Source: AM-2324 sp042091035 (GTDB taxonomy: Bacteria > Bacteroidota > Bacteroidia > Chitinophagales > Saprospiraceae). Taken from it: 30,388 bases of DNA. The stretch is from the NCBI GenBank assembly GCA_042091035.1, contig JBELIG010000015.1, positions 1-30,388 of the forward strand, in the 5' to 3' direction. Of the stretch, positions 21,759-30,388 are shown piece by piece. Position numbers and translations under genes: made by a program. Every line of letters starts with the position of its first letter. Within the stretch, counting starts at the first letter, position 1. The notes under the pieces are model-generated. The model was not told where the DNA came from and made no database searches. It saw only the letters and a program-made list of their open reading frames with translations.

Positions 21759-24701
21759 TTAATTGCTTCTGCCTGGTGTATATGGAGCACCAGCTTTTGA
21801 AAGCTTTTCTTCGTATGAACGTACTTTTTTGAAGAACTCGTCGGTCATGGTCTTGTACTGTGTTAGAGCAGTATTTGCCAATTCAAAGCTCTTTTTATTG
21901 GTTGCTGTAGGTGCTTGGGTCGTCCCATTGTTCTGNNNNNNNNNNNNNNNNNNNNNNNNNNNNNNNNNNNNNNNNNNNNNNNNNNNNNNNNNNNNNNNNN
22001 NNNNNNNNNNNNNNNNNNNNNNNNNNNNNNNNNNNCCTTTTGGTGCTCCTGCCCATGGTGGTTGGAATGCAGGTTTGCTCAGGGAAATTGCATTTGGAGC
22101 GGGGAGCCTAAGGTCCCAGGTTACTCTATGCAATCCTTTTTTTGTTTTTCCCTGCAACCAACGGACTGCTTGTCCGATCTCATCCCGAATAAGGAACTTC
22201 ACTTCTGAGCTGCTTTCTCTTGCCTCTTCGGATAGAGCTTCCCAACTTGGAAAAGTTACGTCCAAGCCTTTTTTTGCAGCCTCCAGTTCAGCGGTTTTTC
22301 GTTGCTCCCGAGCGGTCTTTGGTGTTTCATGCACGTAGTAGGTAATCATAGCACCAAAATCAGGATTCGGTGTTCTGAATGTTGAGGACCCTTGAGAAGG
22401 CATCCCACCAGCCTGATATGGATTGGAAGGTATATACCACCAGGTATCTCGAACTGGGAAAATAGTATTGGCATTTAGCTTTTCTCCTAAGCCTCTCAAG
22501 GCTGAGTAGTCATCCAAAACAAAAACTCCCCGACCAAAAGAACCTCCTACTAGGTCATTATCCCTTTCATGGAGCTCAATATCTCTGAATGCGATAGTAG
22601 GTGCACCGGAAAGTTTGATCCAGTTTTGTCCCATATTTGGAGAGAAATATATGCCGTATTCAGTACCTATGAAAAGAAGGTTCTTGTCAATGGCATCTTG
22701 TTTGATGGACCAAACAATGGTTTCACTAGGAAGGTCTCCAACAATAGAGGTCCAGGATTTACCTTTGTTTGAACTCATAAACAGGTATGGTTTGTAATCT
22801 CCAAACTTGTGCGCATCTACAGAGGCAAATACTATGTTTGCATCGTGGTTGGATGCTTCTACATCGTTGATGAATGAGCGCTGGGGTACTCCAGGAATTG
22901 CTCCTGAAGGTTTCCAATTTGCACCGCCATCAGTTGTACTATAAATCAAGCCATCATCAGAACCTGTGTATATTAATCCTTCTTGAATGCTAGATTCGGA
23001 GAGGTTTGTTAAGGTTGCGTACTTGGACATCGCGCCGTTGTCATAGAGATCATCTACACTAGGCACATTATCGATCATCTTTAAGGTGTATCGGTTTGTG
23101 TTGGTCGTTAGATCAGTACTGATTGGCGTCCATGAATCTCCTCGGTCTGTACTCTTCCAAACTCGTTGAGATCCAAAATATAGTGTTTTACTATTGTGTG
23201 GACTTATTATAATCGGGCTGTCCCAATTCCATCGTTCTGGTGGATCATTGGGTGCCGGTCTAGGTTTGATATTAACGACCTCCTCAGTTCTTCTGTCAAG
23301 GCGGCGAATTTCTCCACCCTGGATCTCCATATACACTATGTTTGGGTCCTCCGGGTCAAAGGCTGCATCGTAGCCATCTGCTCCAAGCGGAATATACCAG
23401 TGGTGGTTTTCTATACCTTCTGTGGTCGTAGTTCTTGAAGGTCCTAGTAAGGTGCCTAAATCCTGCGCACCTGCTACTACATTATAGAATGGCTCGGCAT
23501 TGTCAATGGCGATCTTGTAAAACTGCGAAATAGGAAGCGTGGAAAAATGCCTCCATTTTGCCCCATGGTCGTAACTCTCATATAGTCCTCCATCACAGCC
23601 AGCTATCAGGTGGTTTCCATTGTCTGGATCAATCCAAAGGGCGTGATTATCACTGTGTTTTTCTTTTCCGGTGGTCAAATAGTCAATGTTTGCTCCACCA
23701 TCTCTTGTGACATGGAGGAATACGTCCATTTGATAGACAAGGTCTGGATTGGTCGGCGAGGCCTCGATTTCTTGATAGTAATGCGGTCCGGTGCCGCCAG
23801 AGATATAGCTGTTCTTTTTTGTCCAACTTTCGCCTTTATCGGATGACTTATAAAAGCCCTTTCCCGATCCACTTGCTTCAATAGTGGCATATACTATATC
23901 TGGATTGGCTGCTGTTACTGCCAAGCCAATTTTCCCTATTTCCCCAGCTGGTAAGCCTGAACTTACTTTTCTCCATGTATCTCCATTGTCGGTAGATTTA
24001 TAGATGCCTGAGTTTTTACCTCCAGCCAAGAGTGACCAGGTTTTTCTTCTTCTTTCGTAGGCTGCTGCATAGAGTACATCGGGATTTGATGGGTCAAACT
24101 CTATGTCTGTGACGCCTGTATTTTCATCGATATATAAAGGTTGGCTCCAGTTTTTGCCACCATCGGTAGATTTGTATAAGCCTCTTTTTCCTCCGGAGGA
24201 CCAGAGTGGACCTTCGGCTGCTACAAAAATAACATCTGAATTTCTTGGGTCGATAAGTACTTTGCCTATGTGGTCAGAGCCTTTTAGACCCATGTTTTGC
24301 CAGGATTTTCCACTGTCCATACTCTTGTAAACACCGTCTCCCCATCCGACATGTCGCCCGCTCACATTTTCTCCTGTTCCCACCCAGACTACATTTGTGT
24401 TGTTTGGGTCGATGCTTACTGTTCCGATGGAGTAGGAGGGCTGATCATCAAATATCGGTTCCCAGGTGATTCCGGCATTGACCGTTTTCCATACGCCTCC
24501 TGAACCAACAGCGATATACCATTCACTTTTATTCTGAGGGTTGACTGCAATATCTGCAATTCGCCCACCCATACTGGCAGGGCCGATCTCACGGAGTTGT
24601 AGTCCTTGGGATGCCTGTTTGATGGCTTCTATATTTGACTGTCCCTCAAGTTGTATGGATAGCGTTAAAAGCACGAAGGGTATTAACTTGAAAATACGCA
24701 T
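21759..24701 (-). CDS. Large BNR/sortilin-type beta-propeller secreted protein (gap inside)
   Basis: The signal peptide (MRIFKLIPFVLLTLSIQLEGQ) is followed by a double propeller. Many Asp-box/BNR motifs (SxDxGxxW) are visible, such as KSMDSGKSW, KSTDGGKNW, KSTDNGDTW, KSSDKGESW, KSTDRGDSW and SSNKGKSW. The family is the WD40/YVTN/BNR-like, VPS10/sortilin-type secreted proteins of roughly 1000-1100 residues. These are often annotated as glycosyl hydrolases, without a proven enzyme activity in most members. After the propeller come a Trp-rich linker region (VRDTWWYIPSNPYQ) and a C-terminal domain interrupted by the N gap near residue 890; a charged helical tail of about 57 residues follows. The two sides of the gap are in frame with 100 N, but missing residues are likely more. 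No T9SS tail is seen. Confidence 0.88.
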   Translation of the reverse strand: MRIFKLIPFVLLTLSIQLEGQSNIEAIKQASQGLQLREIGPASMGGRIADIAVNPQNKSEWYIAVGSGGVWKTVNAGITWEPIFDDQPSYSIGTVSIDPNNTNVVWVGTGENVSGRHVGWGDGVYKSMDSGKSWQNMGLKGSDHIGKVLIDPRNSDVIFVAAEGPLWSSGGKRGLYKSTDGGKNWSQPLYIDENTGVTDIEFDPSNPDVLYAAAYERRRKTWSLLAGGKNSGIYKSTDNGDTWRKVSSGLPAGEIGKIGLAVTAANPDIVYATIEASGSGKGFYKSSDKGESWTKKNSYISGGTGPHYYQEIEASPTNPDLVYQMDVFLHVTRDGGANIDYLTTGKEKHSDNHALWIDPDNGNHLIAGCDGGLYESYDHGAKWRHFSTLPISQFYKIAIDNAEPFYNVVAGAQDLGTLLGPSRTTTTEGIENHHWYIPLGADGYDAAFDPEDPNIVYMEIQGGEIRRLDRRTEEVVNIKPRPAPNDPPERWNWDSPIIISPHNSKTLYFGSQRVWKSTDRGDSWTPISTDLTTNTNRYTLKMIDNVPSVDDLYDNGAMSKYATLTNLSESSIQEGLIYTGSDDGLIYSTTDGGANWKPSGAIPGVPQRSFINDVEASNHDANIVFASVDAHKFGDYKPYLFMSSNKGKSWTSIVGDLPSETIVWSIKQDAIDKNLLFIGTEYGIYFSPNMGQNWIKLSGAPTIAFRDIELHERDNDLVGGSFGRGVFVLDDYSALRGLGEKLNANTIFPVRDTWWYIPSNPYQAGGMPSQGSSTFRTPNPDFGAMITYYVHETPKTAREQRKTAELEAAKKGLDVTFPSWEALSEEARESSSEVKFLIRDEIGQAVRWLQGKTKKGLHRVTWDLRLPAPNAISLSKPAFQPPWAGAPKXXXXXXXXXXXXXXXXXXXXXXXXXXXXXXXXXXQNNGTTQAPTATNKKSFELANTALTQYKTMTDEFFKKVRSYEEKLSKAGAPYTPGRSN
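21936..22035. other. Assembly gap (100 N) inside BNR protein gene
   Basis: Exactly 100 N. Both flanks keep the same frame with 100 bases, so the true length is 1 modulo 3 if the gene is intact. The size itself is unknown. Confidence 0.95.
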
Positions 24702-25004
24702 AGATATAATTTTGGATGTGATTCTAATTTAGTGAAATGAGGGGACATTTTTGAGGATGATTCAAAAATAAGTGTTTGGGAATGTGGACTTAAGTCTTGT
24801 TTGGATAGGGGAGGTTTCAATAGTTTTTTAGGGGATTACTATAAACAAGGCAGTTTTTATTCTGCTTGAAGCATATTTTAAAAAGTATTTTCCCTTTTTT
24901 GAATTGGTATATAAGGGTATGCTAAGAATTCAATTTTGATGAATTTCAAAGTGGGATTAAACCAAACATAAGAACTTCAGTCTACTAAAATAAAAACGAA
25001 TACG
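24702..25004. other. Divergent intergenic region
   Basis: About 300 bases with no gene. On the minus strand TATTTTTG (24763-24770) is a possible -7 box for the BNR gene, without a -33 TTG at a normal distance. Nothing convincing was found for the plus-strand gene. Confidence 0.35.
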
Positions 25005-25656
25005 ATGAAAGAATTTGTTATAGCATTAGTAGGCTCTATGTTGTTGTTTGCTTCCTGTAGTCAGGATGATGGTATGGTTATTGATGATCCTATAGTGGAT
25101 GATCCGCAGGGATATAATATGCTACTTATAGGAAATAGTTTTTTTAAGCCCTATGCTGAAAACTTGGATAGTCTAGCTATCAATGCTGGCTTTGTAGATC
25201 ATACGAGTACAAGGATTACANNNNNNNNNNNNNNNNNNNNNNNNNNNNNNNNNNNNNNNNNNNNNNNNNNNNNNNNNNNNNNNNNNNNNNNNNNNNNNNN
25301 NNNNNNNNNNNNNNNNNNNNCACGATTCTATGGTTGATCAATTGCGTATTGAATTTCCCAACACCAATATTTTTACGATTCCTACAGGCTGGTCCAGTAA
25401 AAATATTGCGCAGATGAAATTGGACGGACAATTGTTAGATGATATCGATTACTTTGGCCCAATAGAAACATCTCTTTTCACGGATGACAAAGGTCATCAG
25501 GGACAAATCATAAGAGAGACTGGAAGTTTGCTGTGGTTGAGTAGTATTTATGGAGTTGATTTGAGTACCCATGAGTATGATACCGGATTTAATACGGATC
25601 TGCATGCTGTTGCGAAGGAGATTGTGGATAATCATGATCTTGAGTATCGCAAATAA
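25005..25656 (+). CDS. SGNH-like lipoprotein with GNSF motif (gap inside)
   Basis: The first part is a lipoprotein signal (MKEFVIALVGSMLLFASCSQ, Cys18 lipidated), an acidic linker, then MLLIGNSFFKPYAENLDSLA, which resembles block I (GNSF/GDSx) of SGNH hydrolases. The second part, after 100 N, resumes with HDSMVDQLRIEFPNTNIFTIPTG and ends with GHQGQIIRETGSLLWLSSIYGVDLST, where the GH pair could be the catalytic-type C-terminal His block. The part before the gap ends at a codon boundary and the part after begins at one, so a missing length divisible by 3 restores one gene; 100 itself breaks the frame. The protein is probably a surface or periplasmic hydrolase of esterase type. The enzyme class is inferred from short motifs only. 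Confidence 0.7.
25221..25320. other. Assembly gap (100 N) inside SGNH-like lipoprotein gene
   Basis: Exactly 100 N. Frame analysis of the flanks needs a multiple of three missing bases, so the placeholder is not the true length. Confidence 0.95.
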
Positions 25657-25696
25657 CTTATAAGTCAGTATTGTTTAATTTGTGTTTTGAGTTAAT

Positions 25697-25735
25697 ATAT
25701 GACCTGTTGATATAATCAGCAGGTCATATTTTTTT
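25697..25735 (+). terminator. Intrinsic terminator after SGNH-like gene
   Basis: A 14-pair stem with one G-T (25697-25710 with 25716-25729), loop TATAA, followed by a T run to 25735. It lies 40 bases after the stop codon. Confidence 0.9.
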
Positions 25736-25855
25736 GCTTCTATGAATCAATGATTGCCAATATTTTACTAGAAATGAGTGGGCTTTTATCAATGAATTTT
25801 TTTCTAAATAGAAAAAGAATCAATAACTTCAATGGCATACCTAAATATTTGAAAA

Positions 25856-27505
25856 ATGAAGTCACCAATATATCTATTCCTAGCCCTAATCTTCCTAATG
25901 AGCTGCTCATCTAAGGAGCAAGTAAATGATCCTGCAACGCCTTCCGATGCTGTGCTTGGGAAGTTGGAGCATGGCTTTGATCTTAATCCTGCGGTACAGG
26001 AAAAGTTTGATGAAGGTTTACTGCTTTTACACAACTTTGAATACGACGATGCCCTTACTGCTTTTGAAGCAGCTACAGCATTGGATAGTACGGAAGTACT
26101 GACCCTTTGGGGAGAAGCTATGTGTCATTATAAGGCCTTATGGAAATTGCAGAATACCGATAATGGAAAGGCGGTGCTTGCCCGCTTAGGAGAGACTCGT
26201 GAAGTTCGTTTGAATAGCGTAGAAGATCCATTGAAAAAAGGCTTGTGGGAGGTAGTAGAGATCATGTATGGAAGTGGTGATTTTGAGACTAGAAATATGC
26301 TGATTAAAACACATCTGGCATCCTTACATAAGGAATATCCAAGTCATCAGGAGATAGCGGCATTTTATGCGCTCTCATTGATTTGGGCAACCGAGAATTA
26401 CGGAGATGGAAGCGATGATCTTCGCTTGGCTGCATCCATTTCTGATCAAATAATAGCGGTGAATCCCTTACATCCAGGTGCTTTGCATTATAAGATTCAT
26501 GCCTTGGATGGTCCGGTATCTGCTGCAGATGCTGCGGAAGCTGCTGATGCTTATGCCAAAGTAGCTGCGGATGCATCTCATGCCTTGCACATGCCATCAC
26601 ATATCTATTTGGCACTCGGCCAATGGGATGGAGTGGTGGATTCTAATGAAAGATCATATGAGGCAAGTGTAAAGCGCATGGAGGACTTAGAATTATCAGA
26701 TGGTGCGAGAGGGTATCATTCTTTGGCTTGGTGGCATTATGGATTGCTGCAGCAAGGAAGATTTACAGATGCAGCTGTCTTGTTGAATGAGATGTTGACG
26801 CACGTTCCCAAGGATCCTACTAAAGGGGCTAGGACGTATTTACTCGGTATGCAAAGTTGCCAGTTGGCAGAAAGCGGCACCTTGGATGAGCAAACACCTG
26901 TAGATGTGAATGTTGATACCAAAGATTTGAGTATTATTTCAAAGTCAGCCCTTAGTTTTTTGAGGGCTCAGATGGCTTTTCAGAAGGCTGATGCTACTGC
27001 AATTGCTGAAGAGATAGATTGGCTTTCTTCAAAAATATATATGGACTCTTTGAATGTTCAAGATTCCGGTCTTGCAATGTGTGCTGCTGGGAATAGTAGA
27101 TATGCTCCAACTGATAACGCTATTAAGATTGCTCAGGTAGTCATGAGTCAAATGGAAGGTTTTGAAGCACTTTTGGATAACAAGTCAGACTTGTTTGAGG
27201 CAAAAATGCAGAAAGCTGTTGACTTAGAAGACAATACTGATTTTCCGACAGGACCTCCTAGCATTACAAAGCCTTCCTTCGAACAATATGGTGAATGGCT
27301 GCTAGGAGAAGAGCGGTATGAAGAGGCGCTGGTGCAGTTTGAAAAAGCTTTAGCGCGTATGCCTAGGAGAGCTAAATCATTAGAAGGGAAGTATGAGGCT
27401 CTTCAGGGACTTGATCAATCGGAGGAAGCCTCTGAGATTCAAGATGAGCTAAAGCTTGTTTATGGAAAAGCTGATGCAGGTGTTAGTAGCTTCTCAGGGA
27501 AGTGA
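25856..27505 (+). CDS. TPR-repeat lipoprotein
   Basis: The 549-residue protein begins with a lipoprotein signal (MKSPIYLFLALIFLMSCSS, Cys17 lipidated) and is otherwise helical. TPR-like units are visible: QEKFDEGLLLLHNFEYDDALTAFEAATALD near 48-77 and, near the end, YGEWLLGEERYEEALVQFEKALARMP near 476-501. The middle has conserved-looking GALHYKIHALD and HALHMPSHIYLALGQWDGVV, typical of a Bacteroidota tetratricopeptide family of unknown role. TPR domains bind partner proteins, so this is probably a cell-envelope scaffold or sensor. It sits between a terminator and the methyltransferase, 135 bases before it, so cotranscription is possible but not shown. Function unknown. Confidence 0.85.
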   Translation: MKSPIYLFLALIFLMSCSSKEQVNDPATPSDAVLGKLEHGFDLNPAVQEKFDEGLLLLHNFEYDDALTAFEAATALDSTEVLTLWGEAMCHYKALWKLQNTDNGKAVLARLGETREVRLNSVEDPLKKGLWEVVEIMYGSGDFETRNMLIKTHLASLHKEYPSHQEIAAFYALSLIWATENYGDGSDDLRLAASISDQIIAVNPLHPGALHYKIHALDGPVSAADAAEAADAYAKVAADASHALHMPSHIYLALGQWDGVVDSNERSYEASVKRMEDLELSDGARGYHSLAWWHYGLLQQGRFTDAAVLLNEMLTHVPKDPTKGARTYLLGMQSCQLAESGTLDEQTPVDVNVDTKDLSIISKSALSFLRAQMAFQKADATAIAEEIDWLSSKIYMDSLNVQDSGLAMCAAGNSRYAPTDNAIKIAQVVMSQMEGFEALLDNKSDLFEAKMQKAVDLEDNTDFPTGPPSITKPSFEQYGEWLLGEERYEEALVQFEKALARMPRRAKSLEGKYEALQGLDQSEEASEIQDELKLVYGKADAGVSSFSGK

Positions 27506-27640
27506 TTTTATGGGAAAGATCTCTAAGGTCAACATATGGAATTTGAGGTTTCTTTAGGATGCTTATTGATTTTTGCTTGAGGGATTAATAGACCAATTTG
27601 AATTCTTTCTTAACTATTTAAATACTAATATAAGATAGCG

Positions 27641-28549
27641 ATGAGTAATTCAATTTTTAGAAAAGATGGGACAGCACAGGGAGTAGCTAAACAGCGTTTG
27701 ATTGAAACACTTGCTACTCCTGATAAACGTGTTGTAAATGACCCCTATGCTGAAAAATTCGTACTTGGAGCAAGCATTGCTAAATTGATGGGGCATAAGT
27801 TGAATGTTTGGGCCAGTCAAAAAATGGCTCCTGGCTTTCATGAACATTTAATCGCTCGAACACGCTTTATTGATGATCTTATAGAAAAAAGTGCTTCCGA
27901 GGGCGTGGAGCAATATGTGATATTAGGTGCCGGCTATGATTTGCGAGCGCATCGGCTAAAACTTCCATCGACACTAAAAATCTTTGAGGTGGATCAGCTA
28001 GAAGTTCAAGCTAGAAAACGTTCGAGGTTGCCTGAAGATCTGCCTAATACAGAAAATGTGACCTATGTAGATATAGATTTTAATCATCAGACGATAAAGG
28101 ATCAACTAATAGCTGCGGGATTTGATCCAAACAAATCTACGGTCTATACCCTCGAGGGGGTTTCTCAATACATCACAAAAGACGCTGTTCGTTCAACACT
28201 GGGTGATCTAGCGGAGCTCAGTAAAAATGCTAGTGCTACCTTTTTTATGTCTTATGTGGATAACTTGCTCAATGAAAGTCCGGAGGCCTGTTTTGGAAAG
28301 GGATATCCAAATCCTAAAAAGAAGGCGGACCGCATTCAGAACTTATCTGCTAAGTTTGGTGGAGAACCATGGATCTCTTTTTACTCGGCGGATGAAATAC
28401 AAGACTTACTGGCCAAGAATGGCTTTTCATTAACTGAAAATAAAACATTGGAGGACCTTAATGAAGTCTACTTCGCTCCTGTAGGTCGAATGCTTCGTGA
28501 GGATCAGATTTTCAAACTTGAACACTTTGTTGTAGCAAAAAAAGGATAG
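27641..28549 (+). CDS. SAM-dependent methyltransferase, TIGR00027/LCM-like family
   Basis: This 302-residue cytoplasmic protein is of the leucine carboxyl methyltransferase-like type (PF04072, TIGR00027). The pattern is RxRxxDDL-like near 73-80 (ARTRFIDDLI), the SAM-binding glycine loop VILGAGYDLRAHRL near 93-106, the acidic end of the next strand with FEVDQ near 115-119, and YTLEGVSQYI near 168-177. The family is common in actinobacteria and present in Bacteroidota; substrates of most members, including O-methylation of acids or polyketide-like products, are not known. No biosynthetic cluster surrounds it. The short-chain dehydrogenase follows 288 bases downstream on the same strand, which is too far to claim an operon. 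Confidence 0.9.
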   Translation: MSNSIFRKDGTAQGVAKQRLIETLATPDKRVVNDPYAEKFVLGASIAKLMGHKLNVWASQKMAPGFHEHLIARTRFIDDLIEKSASEGVEQYVILGAGYDLRAHRLKLPSTLKIFEVDQLEVQARKRSRLPEDLPNTENVTYVDIDFNHQTIKDQLIAAGFDPNKSTVYTLEGVSQYITKDAVRSTLGDLAELSKNASATFFMSYVDNLLNESPEACFGKGYPNPKKKADRIQNLSAKFGGEPWISFYSADEIQDLLAKNGFSLTENKTLEDLNEVYFAPVGRMLREDQIFKLEHFVVAKKG

Positions 28550-28740
28550 AACAAATCAGGATATTCTGCTAAGGTGTTTTACTAATCTTAAGCCATTCCT
28601 TGTAGCCTTATTGCTTGATTAGATGTAATGTTATGGTACATCTGCTAAAGCTATATAGCATTTTTTATTTTTCACATCTACTATTTGTAAAGTGCTCTCG
28701 AATTTATTTAAGCTAGCTAGGGATTTGTTTGAAATATAAA

Positions 28741-28778
28741 AGTTGCGAAATGTATACAAGAAGCTGCGAAATATGTAC
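28741..28778 (+). promoter_or_regulatory. Direct repeat (21-bp period) upstream of dehydrogenase promoter
   Basis: TGCGAAAT occurs at 28744-28751 and again at 28765-28772. The wider units (AGTTGCGAAATG and AGCTGCGAAATA) match at most positions. The spacing of 21 bases equals two helical turns, and the pair sits about 28 to 56 bases before the -7 box. This is the placement of an activator or repressor site. No binding protein can be named. Confidence 0.45.
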
Positions 28779-28799
28779 TTAGGCAAAATTGAACCTTGT

Positions 28800-28807
28800 T
28801 ATATTTG
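28800..28807 (+). promoter_or_regulatory. Candidate -7 box (TATATTTG) of dehydrogenase gene
   Basis: A full match to TAnnTTTG, 30 bases before the ATG at 28838. No clear -33 TTG is at the usual distance, which would suit an activator-dependent promoter given the direct repeat upstream. Confidence 0.45.
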
Positions 28808-28837
28808 ATTATTATAGATTAAATAAAAAAACATATT

Positions 28838-29671
28838 ATGGTCAAGTGGGCATCTTTTGAAGGTAAAACGGTATTAGTTACGGGAGCAAGTAGTGGAATA
28901 GGTCTTTCTATGGTGCATGAATTTGCACAGCGGAAAGCTAATGTAGTTTTGGTAGCTCGATCTAAAGATATTTTGGAAGAAGTCGCAATATCTGTTCGTA
29001 AAAAGGGAGTTCAAGCTACTGTTATTCCTATGGATCTTGGAGCGTCTACCGCTGCTAAAGAACTATATGATATAGTTATAAGCAAGGGATTAGAAATTGA
29101 TCTATTAGTAAACAATGCCGGTTATGGAAGATGGGGTAAGTTTACAGATTTTGATCGTTCTGACTACAACAGTATGATTCAGCTTAACATTAATACTCTA
29201 ACCGAATTGTGTCATTTGTTTATTACGGACATGATAAAAAGAAAGAGTGGAGGTATTGTCAATGTAGCCTCTACGGCAGCCTTTGGACCTGTGCCATATG
29301 CAAATGTTTATTCGGCAACCAAGGCATTTGTATTATCGTTTTCTGAAGCATTGAATTTTGAATATAGAGATCAAGGTATCCATGTTATGGCATTATGTCC
29401 TGGAGCTACTGAAAGTAAGTTTTTGCAAAAAGCTACTGAAAAATCAGCTGCTATTGCGAGTAATGCTTCAGAACGATCTAGCTCAATGCGATATATGACA
29501 AGTGAAGCTGTTGCAAAGAAATGTTTGGATGCATTTTTGAAAGGTAAAATTTATCGGATAACAGGTTCGGACAACCGCATTATGTATGCAATCTCAAAAC
29601 ACCTATCTCGAAAAACAATGTTAAACGTAGTTGGAAAAATGTTCGGTGGTCTTGTGAATCAAAATAATTAG
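28838..29671 (+). CDS. Short-chain dehydrogenase/reductase (SDR), NAD(P)-dependent
   Basis: A classical SDR of 277 residues. The cofactor loop is TGASSGIG at 15-22, followed by NNAGYG at 92-97, the structural Asn117, and the catalytic Ser145, Tyr158 and Lys162 in NVASTAAFG and YSATKAF. After them comes a typical PG motif (LCPGATESKFL). Residue Arg41 after the second beta strand (VLVARS) suggests NADPH preference. Many close relatives act on lipid-like or aldehyde/ketone substrates; the true substrate is unknown. It is separated from the upstream methyltransferase by 288 bases that carry a candidate promoter with a direct repeat, so it probably has its own regulation. Confidence 0.92.
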   Translation: MVKWASFEGKTVLVTGASSGIGLSMVHEFAQRKANVVLVARSKDILEEVAISVRKKGVQATVIPMDLGASTAAKELYDIVISKGLEIDLLVNNAGYGRWGKFTDFDRSDYNSMIQLNINTLTELCHLFITDMIKRKSGGIVNVASTAAFGPVPYANVYSATKAFVLSFSEALNFEYRDQGIHVMALCPGATESKFLQKATEKSAAIASNASERSSSMRYMTSEAVAKKCLDAFLKGKIYRITGSDNRIMYAISKHLSRKTMLNVVGKMFGGLVNQNN

Positions 29672-29906
29672 CAATCAACCTGCAGAAAGCTCACTTTTAC
29701 TGTTATAAGCACAGCTATGTTAGCTTTCTAACTAGATCGATGGATAGCTGTAACCTCAATACACTCAAATAGGATAAACCCCCTGATTTAGGGGCTTAGC
29801 TAATTTATCTTTAGTCGCATCTATCTTTGCCTAGCAGATGTGATAACTAAGGTGTTAAAAACATAAGGAATTAAAGATTAAAACATTAGTTTTGGCAAAA
29901 AAAGAG

Positions 29907-30388
29907 ATGAGATATATTCTGCTACTAGGTGTTTTATTGGGTTCGATTCAAACTGGACTTGCACAAAATACTGTCTCTATTGATTCCAATTCAGAAAAGG
30001 GAAGCTTGTATTTCTATTGGGGTTGGAATAGAGGTTGGTACAGTAATTCTGATATCAGTTTCAGCGGCTCCAATTATGATTTTGAGTTGACAGATGTTGT
30101 AGCAAAAGATCGTCCCTCTGAATTTGCCTTCGATCCATACTTTCATCCGGGCCGATTCACAATCCCCCAAACTAATTTCAGATTGGGCTATTTCTTAACG
30201 CCAAATTGGGATATTTCTTTTGGTGTAGATCATATGAAATATGTAGTTCAAACGAATCAGTCGGTTGGTATTTCTGGGTTCATCGAAAATTCAAATACCA
30301 ATTATGATGGAATTTATTCAGATGATCAAATTTTGATTAAAGATGATTTTTTGAAGTTTGAGCACACCGATGGTTTGAATTATATTAA
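29907..30388 (+). CDS. Exported beta-rich (outer-membrane-like) protein, 3' partial
   Basis: An ATG at 29907 opens a frame that runs off the right edge after 160 codons with no stop. It starts with a signal peptide (MRYILLLGVLLGSIQTGLAQ), followed by alternating hydrophobic and aromatic strands: GSLYFYWGWNRGWYSNSDI, then FRLGYFLTPNWDISFGVDHM. These are typical of an outer-membrane beta-barrel in Bacteroidota. The region before it holds a possible -7 box (TATCTTTG at 29822-29829) and an imperfect palindrome around CCCCT-GATTT-AGGGG (29780-29794). The call of beta-barrel is inferred from the pattern of the first strands. The family is not recognised. Confidence 0.7.
   Translation, partial: MRYILLLGVLLGSIQTGLAQNTVSIDSNSEKGSLYFYWGWNRGWYSNSDISFSGSNYDFELTDVVAKDRPSEFAFDPYFHPGRFTIPQTNFRLGYFLTPNWDISFGVDHMKYVVQTNQSVGISGFIENSNTNYDGIYSDDQILIKDDFLKFEHTDGLNYI

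Noticed and set aside
21763..22338. A plus-strand ORF of 191 codons reading through the N gap
   Set aside because: It exists because N has no stops, and it lies opposite the BNR gene.
26304..26615. A minus-strand ORF rich in His opposite the TPR gene
   Set aside because: An antisense artefact of the HALHMPSH-type coding region; no start context.
29684..29729. Inverted repeat AGAAAGCT/AGCTTTCT after the dehydrogenase as terminator
   Set aside because: Only 8 pairs, with a 30-base loop and no T run.

Overview
The window looks like a draft-assembly piece of a chromosome from a marine or environmental member of the Bacteroidota. Lewinella/Saprospiria-like or Cytophagia-like relatives fit best; this placement is inferred from protein style, not from a marker gene. 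The evidence is AT-rich DNA, four secreted proteins ending in type IX secretion (T9SS) type-A sorting domains (PNP/PNPA motif, then a beta-rich tail), lipoproteins with short Bacteroidota-style signal peptides, and several upstream regions with a TAnnTTTG -7 box. Four runs of exactly 100 N are assembly placeholders. Three of them lie inside genes, and in two of those the flanking reading frames show that 100 is not the true length.

Bases 1-7165 are all plus strand: a 5'-truncated CotH-domain protein with a T9SS tail, a DUF6624-type lipoprotein, a second CotH protein with a T9SS tail, and a kelch-repeat protein with a MopE-like calcium-binding region and a T9SS tail (gap inside). Bases 7181-13311 are minus strand: a large secreted protein with an HExxH motif and a T9SS tail, an e(P4)-like acid phosphatase lipoprotein, an S37-type serine peptidase, and a bPH2-like membrane protein.

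Bases 13788-16798 are plus strand: a fatty acid desaturase, then a two-gene BlaI-type repressor and M56/BlaR1-like membrane peptidase operon. The operon is preceded by a promoter overlapped by two operator-like dyads. Two uncharacterised exported proteins follow on the minus strand (17192-19088). After an intergenic N gap come a Vat/XAT-type hexapeptide acetyltransferase and a third, divergent CotH protein, both plus strand.

A large BNR/sortilin-type beta-propeller protein lies on the minus strand (21759-24701, gap inside). The window ends with plus-strand genes: a GNSF-motif (SGNH-like) lipoprotein (gap inside), a TPR lipoprotein, a TIGR00027-type SAM methyltransferase, a short-chain dehydrogenase, and the start of an exported protein cut by the window edge.

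The dominant theme is cell-surface and secreted proteins. Most genes appear to be single transcription units separated by strong hairpin terminators. The clearest operon is the BlaI/M56 pair. No tRNA, rRNA, CRISPR array or intact mobile element was seen, and nothing amounts to an obvious new defence or biosynthetic system. The best leads are the operator architecture at the BlaI operon with a terminator cluster before it, the unclassified HExxH protein with internal repeats, the pair of unknown exported proteins, and the direct repeat upstream of the dehydrogenase.
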